Shown one piece after another: positions 59,861 through 64,000 of a DNA stretch of 64,000 bases. Below the pieces are notes generated by a model. That model saw nothing but the letters and a program-made list of their open reading frames with translations. It ran no database searches and was not told where the DNA came from. Made by a program: the position numbers and the translations under genes. Location of the stretch: contig JBOHGE010000030.1 of the NCBI GenBank assembly GCA_050700055.1, forward strand, positions 6,223 to 70,222, read 5' to 3'. Every line of letters starts with the position of its first letter. Position 1 is the first letter of the stretch. The stretch comes from GCA-003244245 sp050700055. GTDB lineage: Bacteria; Actinomycetota; Actinomycetes; Mycobacteriales; Pseudonocardiaceae.

Positions 59861-60541
59861 TCAAGCGGGCGCGGTGATCTCGACCGGGACGTCGTACTCG
59901 GAGAAGCGGACGGTGATCGTGCCGTCAGTGGCGGGGAACTGGGCCTGCACCAGCCGGGAACCGTCGACGGCGATCCAGACCTGACCGGTCTTGTCCTGGG
60001 CCGGCCCGGGGATGAGCGTGCTCAGTGGTTGCGCCGGGAAGTTGACCCTTACCCGGTAGCTGTCCACCCCGTTGGCCTGCTCACGGGCCTCGGTGGTGGG
60101 CTCCTTGCCGCTGGCCAGCACTGCTGCGACGCCTCGATCGGGATCAAGGATCACCGACGGGTTGTACACCGCACCGGCCAGGGACAACGGCAGTTTCTGG
60201 ACCGGGCCGGTGGGGGGACGCAGATAGATCGTCTCGCCGAGGATCACGAACTCCAGCTCGACGACCTGTGTGCCCTGGTTGAGCTTCGCGGTGCCCTTGG
60301 CTGAGCCCTCCTTGGTCAGCCGGCCGTCGGCGGACCGCAGCGGGATCCCCGGTACGTTACCTCCGACGTCGAGGGTGAACCGGGTGCTGGTCACCGTCTG
60401 CATCGCGGTGGCGGAGTCGGCCAGCAGCCGGGCGCCGTCCGGCAGGGCGAGCCTCTGCTCGGCGCCGGTGCCGCACGACGTGATCAGCGTGATGGCCAGT
60501 GCAGCGAGCACGGCGAGAACTTGCAGCTGTCGGCGCGGCAT
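59861..60541 (-). CDS. lprG: LprG-type lipoprotein
   Basis: 226 aa from the ATG at 60541 (MPRRQLQVLAVLAA). Lipobox TLITSC (Cys23). The LppX/LprAFG core has SATAMQTVTSTRFTLDV, LTKEGSAKGTAKL, LEFVILGETIYLRPP, and GVDSYRVRVNFPA. These fold as a half-barrel that carries lipids. It is transcribed with the P55-like transporter and divergently from glnA2. Confidence 0.9.
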   Translation of the reverse strand: MPRRQLQVLAVLAALAITLITSCGTGAEQRLALPDGARLLADSATAMQTVTSTRFTLDVGGNVPGIPLRSADGRLTKEGSAKGTAKLNQGTQVVELEFVILGETIYLRPPTGPVQKLPLSLAGAVYNPSVILDPDRGVAAVLASGKEPTTEAREQANGVDSYRVRVNFPAQPLSTLIPGPAQDKTGQVWIAVDGSRLVQAQFPATDGTITVRFSEYDVPVEITAPA

Positions 60542-60600
60542 ATACGTATCGTAGGGGGCGCGCAACAGGGTCGTCACCTGTTGTCCTCTACCCTGCCCGC

Positions 60601-61944
60601 ATGGACCGACAGCAGGAGTTCGTGCTGCGCACGTTGGAAGAGCGCGACATCCGGTTCGTCCGGTTGTGGTTCACCGACGTGCTGGGCTACCTCAAGTCGG
60701 TGTCGGTGGCACCGGCTGAGCTGGAGGGAGCCTTCGCCGACGGTATCGGTTTCGACGGATCGGCTATCGAGGGCTTCGCGCGTGCCTACGAGTCCGACAT
60801 GGTCGCCAAGCCGGACCCCTCCACCTTCCAGGTGTTGCCGTGGGAGAACCCGAGCGGGGAGCACTACTCGGCCCGGATGTTCTGTGACATCGCCATGCCC
60901 GACGGCTCGCCGTCGTGGGCCGACCCGCGCCACGTGCTGAGCCGGGGGCTGTCGCGGGCCGCGGAGTCCGGGTTCACCTGCTACGTGCACCCCGAGATCG
61001 AGTTCTACCTGCTGCGCCACCTACCGGACGACGGCTCCGAGCCGATACCCGCCGACTCCGGCGGGTACTTCGACCAGGCCAGCCACGACGCCGCGCCACA
61101 CTTCCGCCGGCATGCCATCGAGGCGCTCGAACAGATGGGCATCTCGGTGGAGTTCAGCCACCACGAAGGTGCCCCGGGCCAGCAGGAGATCGACCTGCGC
61201 TACGCCGACGCGCTCACCATGGCTGACAACATCATGACCTTCCGGTACGTGGTGAAGGAGGTCGCGATCACCCAGGGGGTGCGCGCCTCGTTCATGCCCA
61301 AGCCCTACACCTCCCGGCCGGGGTCGGCCATGCACACCCACATGAGCCTGTTCGAGGGTGACCGCAACGCATTCCACGACGACGACGAGCCCTTCGAGCT
61401 CTCCGAGACCGGTCGGGCCTTCGTCGCCGGGGTGCTCAAGCACGCCCGCGAGATCACCGCGGTGACCAACCAGTGGGTGAACTCGTACAAGCGGCTGATC
61501 ACCGGCGGGGAGGCCCCGACCGCGGTGTGTTGGGGACACGCTAACCGGTCGGCGCTGGTACGGGTGCCGATGTACTCTCCGGGCAAGGCGTCCAGCCGGC
61601 GAGTGGAGATCCGCACCCCGGACTCGGCGTGCAATCCCTACCTCACCTACGCGGTGATCCTGGCCGCAGGGCTGCGCGGGGTGCAGGAGGGTTACGAGCT
61701 GCCACCTGCCGCCGAGGACGATGTGTGGGCGTTGACCGAGCGGGAGCGGCGGGCGGCGGGCTACGCCCCGCTGCCGCAGAACCTCTCCGAGGCGCTCGTG
61801 GAGATGGAGAACTCCGAGCTGGTCGCCGAGGCCCTCGGTGAGCACGTGTTCGATTTCTTCCTGCGCAACAAGCGCGCCGAATGGGACAACTACCGTCGCC
61901 ACGTGACCGCCTACGAGCTACGCACCTACCTCCCCGTCCTCTAA
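60601..61944 (+). CDS. glnA: Glutamine synthetase, GlnA2 type
   Basis: 447 aa from the ATG at 60601; the promoter region is TATACGTATCGTA at 60541-60553. Class GSI enzyme: GFDGSAIEGFARAYESDM, MFCDIAMPDG, HPEIEFYLLR, HHEGAPGQQEIDLRYADAL, MPKP, NQWVNSYKRL, NRSALVRVP and NPYLTYAV. The short length and lack of an adenylylation loop agree with the GSI-alpha type, GlnA2 (Rv2222c). Probably ammonium assimilation or glutamate metabolism. Confidence 0.93.
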   Translation: MDRQQEFVLRTLEERDIRFVRLWFTDVLGYLKSVSVAPAELEGAFADGIGFDGSAIEGFARAYESDMVAKPDPSTFQVLPWENPSGEHYSARMFCDIAMPDGSPSWADPRHVLSRGLSRAAESGFTCYVHPEIEFYLLRHLPDDGSEPIPADSGGYFDQASHDAAPHFRRHAIEALEQMGISVEFSHHEGAPGQQEIDLRYADALTMADNIMTFRYVVKEVAITQGVRASFMPKPYTSRPGSAMHTHMSLFEGDRNAFHDDDEPFELSETGRAFVAGVLKHAREITAVTNQWVNSYKRLITGGEAPTAVCWGHANRSALVRVPMYSPGKASSRRVEIRTPDSACNPYLTYAVILAAGLRGVQEGYELPPAAEDDVWALTERERRAAGYAPLPQNLSEALVEMENSELVAEALGEHVFDFFLRNKRAEWDNYRRHVTAYELRTYLPVL

Positions 61945-62115
61945 CCCCACCTGCTAGCTGGCCAGTATTCGATCGACTCGCCGGGCAGCCGGGCCACCAT
62001 AGCGAGGTGCGGACACGGCCGAGGGTCAGTGTGGTGGTCGCGGTGCGTGGCAGACGGCACCTGTCCTGCGAGGACCTGGAAATTGTGATCCGCGCGCTAG
62101 ATCGTACAGTGGGCT
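61945..62115. other. Intergenic stretch
   Basis: No gene or hairpin is apparent. It should hold the promoter for the cassette that starts at 62116. Confidence 0.4.
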
Positions 62116-62235
62116 GTGAATATCAACCCACCGCTGGCCTTGCGAGTCACCGCCCTGGCACCACGCCTGCTCGCCAACCTGACCGGGCAACAAGAAGCCG
62201 ATCCGATGGCCTGTGACCGTGAGAAGCCGTGGTGA
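62116..62235 (+). CDS. 39-aa leader ORF, coupled to the glycosylase-like gene
   Basis: GTG start, VNINPPLALRVTALAPRLL, ANLTGQQEADPMACDREKPW, then TGA. The stop overlaps the next start (GTGA at 62232-62235), which argues that it is translated. No homology is recognised. It could be a small substrate peptide or a regulatory leader. Confidence 0.45.
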   Translation: MNINPPLALRVTALAPRLLANLTGQQEADPMACDREKPW

Positions 62236-63104
62236 CGCGACGAGTTCGCAGCCCGCTACCAGGGCGAGGGGATGCCGCTGTGATCGTCGACTCGGTAATG
62301 ATCGACTATCCGTCCTGGCTGTGCGCTGACAACGGCGCCGCCTACCGGGCGGTGCGCTGCGGTAACGCCTTGTGGTCGCTGACAGTCACCCCGACCGACG
62401 GCAGTGGTCAGCGCACAGACGCGCACCACGTGCGCGGTGCCAGCGATGCGCCGACGCTGGATGTGATCGACCCCGCCGTGCTGATCGGGCCGACCGCGAT
62501 GGTCGCCAGCCTGTGCACGGCCGGGACGGTAGCGCGCTGGCGTAACCCCGATTTGTGGGACGCGTTGGTCACCGCGATCATGCGGCAGGTCATCCGCGCG
62601 GGACAGGCACGCAAACTCTACCGCGCGTTCAGCCATGCCTATGGCGAATCGGTCAGTACGCCGCTGGGCCAGGCATTGCTGATCCCCACTCCAGAGACCG
62701 TGCTGATGGTGCCCGATGCCGAGTTCGCTCGGTTAGGGATGGCGTTTAAGACCCGCCCGTTGCGGGCGGCCGCGGAAGCCTGCTTGGAGTTCGGCGCGAA
62801 GTGGGCTGAACTCGCCCCGGCCGTGTTGGTCACCGAGGTACAGAAGGTGCGGCGCGTCGGTCCCTGGACCGCCGGGGCGGCCGTTGCCGACCTCACCAAC
62901 GACTACACCGTGTATCCCTTCGCCGACCTTGCCGTCCGCACGTGGGCGCAACGCCTGACGCCCCAGCGTTGCTGGCCGAACACAGAGCCGGAATTCGCGC
63001 GGGCGTGGGCGCGGTTGGCAGGAAACCAGCTGTCCGACTGGACACTGCTCACGCTTGCTTGGGGAGCCCGCCATGCCAGCACAACCGGAACCGTCGCGTT
63101 GTGA
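62232..63104 (+). CDS. HhH-GPD superfamily (AlkA-like) glycosylase-like protein
   Basis: 290 aa from the GTG at 62232. The N-terminal domain (IDYPSWLCADNGAAYRAVRC) has no clear match. The C-terminal part fits the HhH-GPD fold: LWDALVTAIMRQVIRAGQAR, then the hairpin VQKVRRVGPWTAGAAVADL (about residues 203-220) and a catalytic-type Asp in YPFADLAVRTWA (Asp232). DNA glycosylases of this fold remove alkylated or oxidised bases. The overlap with a radical-SAM gene is unusual and suggests a modified-base or natural-product context instead of plain repair. Confidence 0.7.
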   Translation: MTRRVRSPLPGRGDAAVIVDSVMIDYPSWLCADNGAAYRAVRCGNALWSLTVTPTDGSGQRTDAHHVRGASDAPTLDVIDPAVLIGPTAMVASLCTAGTVARWRNPDLWDALVTAIMRQVIRAGQARKLYRAFSHAYGESVSTPLGQALLIPTPETVLMVPDAEFARLGMAFKTRPLRAAAEACLEFGAKWAELAPAVLVTEVQKVRRVGPWTAGAAVADLTNDYTVYPFADLAVRTWAQRLTPQRCWPNTEPEFARAWARLAGNQLSDWTLLTLAWGARHASTTGTVAL

Positions 63105-64000
63105 ACCGCCCTGTGTCCTGATCGCCGGCATTGATCACGCCCGTCGCCCCGACGCGCTGTTCGTCAACGCGCCGCTGCGGGACTACACGCAACGTCCGCG
63201 GGTCAACGATTTCACCCTGCCCGTGCTCGGCATGGGATACCTAGCCACCTATGCCGCCGCCCAGGGGTTCAACGTCGGCGTGCTCGACGCCGAAGCGCAC
63301 GGTCTCGGCCTCGACCTCAGCATCGATCTGATCAACAGCCTGGCGCCCCGGTGGGTCGGGTTCAACCTGCTCGCCCCGACCTACGAGCTCAGCGCTCGCA
63401 TCGCCGCCGCGCTGGACCCGTCGATCAAGGTGATGCTTGGAGGACACCAGGCAAAGGCGATGCCCACCGAGATCCTGACCGACCCGTGACCCGCACAATA
63501 TTCTCGCCGAGATGGACCAACTACGTGACGCGGGCGTGCGGGCGTTTCGGTTCGTCGACGATCTGTTCCTCGGCGCCCGCCGGGTGATCGAGACCATGAT
63601 GGCCACGTTCAGCACTGACCGGGTCAGCGATTGGGCCGTCTGGGACGCCACCGGCCGAATCAACGTGCTCAACCGGGCCAGCGACGCCACACTGGATGGG
63701 TTAGCGCGCAACGGATTGCGAGAAGTCGCGCTGGGCATCGAGTCGGGAAGCGAGCGGATACTCACGCTGATCGACAAACGCATCGACCCCGGCATGACCC
63801 GCACGGTGGTGCAACGGCTGACCGAGCGGGGGATCAACGTCAAGGGCTACGTCATTCTCGGGTTCCCCACGGAGACCCGTGACGAGATCGACACCACCGT
63901 GCGCTTGGTGCGCGAGCTGTGGGAGTTGACTGACCCGCTTCCCGGCCGGTTTCGAGCCTCGGCGTTCGAATACCGGCCCTATCCGGGCACCCCCGACTGG
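63073..64000 (+). pseudogene. B12-binding radical SAM protein, broken and cut by window edge
   Basis: From the ATG at 63073 (GGGGAG upstream) the cobalamin-binding domain runs FVNAPLRDYTQRPR, PVLGMGYLATYAAAQGFNVGV, WVGFNLLAPTYELS, VMLGGHQAKAMP to a stop at 63487-63489. From 63494 a +1 frame continues with HNILAEMDQLRDAGVRAFRF, WAVWDATGRINVL, LREVALGIESGSERIL and GYVILGFPTET to the edge. The segment that should hold the CxxxCxxC iron-sulfur motif is missing. GACCCG is repeated at the join, so a slippage deletion is likely. As it stands it cannot be a working radical SAM enzyme. Confidence 0.8.

Noticed and set aside
1..64000. tRNA genes, rRNA genes, CRISPR arrays, cobalamin or other riboswitches
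   Set aside because: I looked for their typical conserved segments in the intergenic regions, including upstream of cobD and cobC, and found none; the only structured RNA gene I can support is rnpB.

Overview
The window is high-GC actinobacterial DNA, most likely from the Pseudonocardiales or a close relative. Pointers are the GTG and TTG starts, GTGA and ATGA start/stop overlaps, the lprG-P55 pair, the GlnA2-type glutamine synthetase, panB, and a cob/ptpA/SURF1 neighbourhood that resembles M. tuberculosis Rv2228c-Rv2236c (recalled, not searched). It mixes conserved chromosomal blocks with accessory islands, insertion-sequence remains, decaying genes and many inverted repeats.

Layout. 1-4.5 kb: the edge of a bis-indole (indolocarbazole-type) biosynthetic cluster, with a tryptophan oxidase (rebO-like) and a chromopyrrolate synthase (rebD-like) running off the left edge; both carry TTA codons and are lower in GC. 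4.9-7.05 kb: nested IS remains (IS6 fragment, IS3 orfA fragment, complete IS4-family element). 7.1-15.3 kb: accessory region with two copies of a divergent XRE-regulator/small-protein module, a PadR regulator with a perfect 40-bp palindrome and an adjacent hydrolase, and a putative nuclease toxin with a coupled immunity candidate. 15.3-16 kb: intergenic repeats and a possible 30-aa membrane peptide. 16-30.5 kb: mostly chromosomal genes (DUF985 cupin, SDR/MFS, acyl-CoA synthetase, cobD, SURF1, fructosamine kinase, ptpA, DHA2 exporter, DUF885 lipoprotein, cobC, zinc ribbon protein, RNase HI/phosphatase fusion, TauE). 30.5-31.9 kb: RNase P RNA, whose promoter region is duplicated around an inserted MNT/HEPN toxin-antitoxin remnant. 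32-36 kb: glycine-rich protein, IS fragment, XRE regulator with small partners. 36-43.3 kb: transhydrogenase, APC permease, frameshifted phosphofructokinase, Nei glycosylase, decayed hydrolase. 43.5-44.4 kb: VapBC. 44.5-52.6 kb: a conjugation/type IV secretion-like operon (VirB4-type ATPase, polytopic protein, TcpC-like protein, NlpC/P60 wall hydrolase) with no relaxase visible. 52.8-61.9 kb: RlmA-type methyltransferase, panB, nadE, secreted peptidase, P55/LprG, glnA2. 62.1-64 kb: a coupled short ORF, an HhH-GPD glycosylase-like protein and a broken B12/radical-SAM gene, cut by the right edge.

The main unusual signals are: (i) a dispersed composite repeat built on ATTCGG-N2-CCGAAT palindromes; (ii) a 66-nt perfect palindrome that encodes the same last seven residues of two convergent genes; (iii) the duplicated rnpB promoter flanking a toxin-antitoxin remnant; (iv) the toxin/immunity pair; (v) the duplicated XRE modules; and (vi) the short ORF/glycosylase/radical-SAM cassette. 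All family names come from motifs read by eye; no database search was run.
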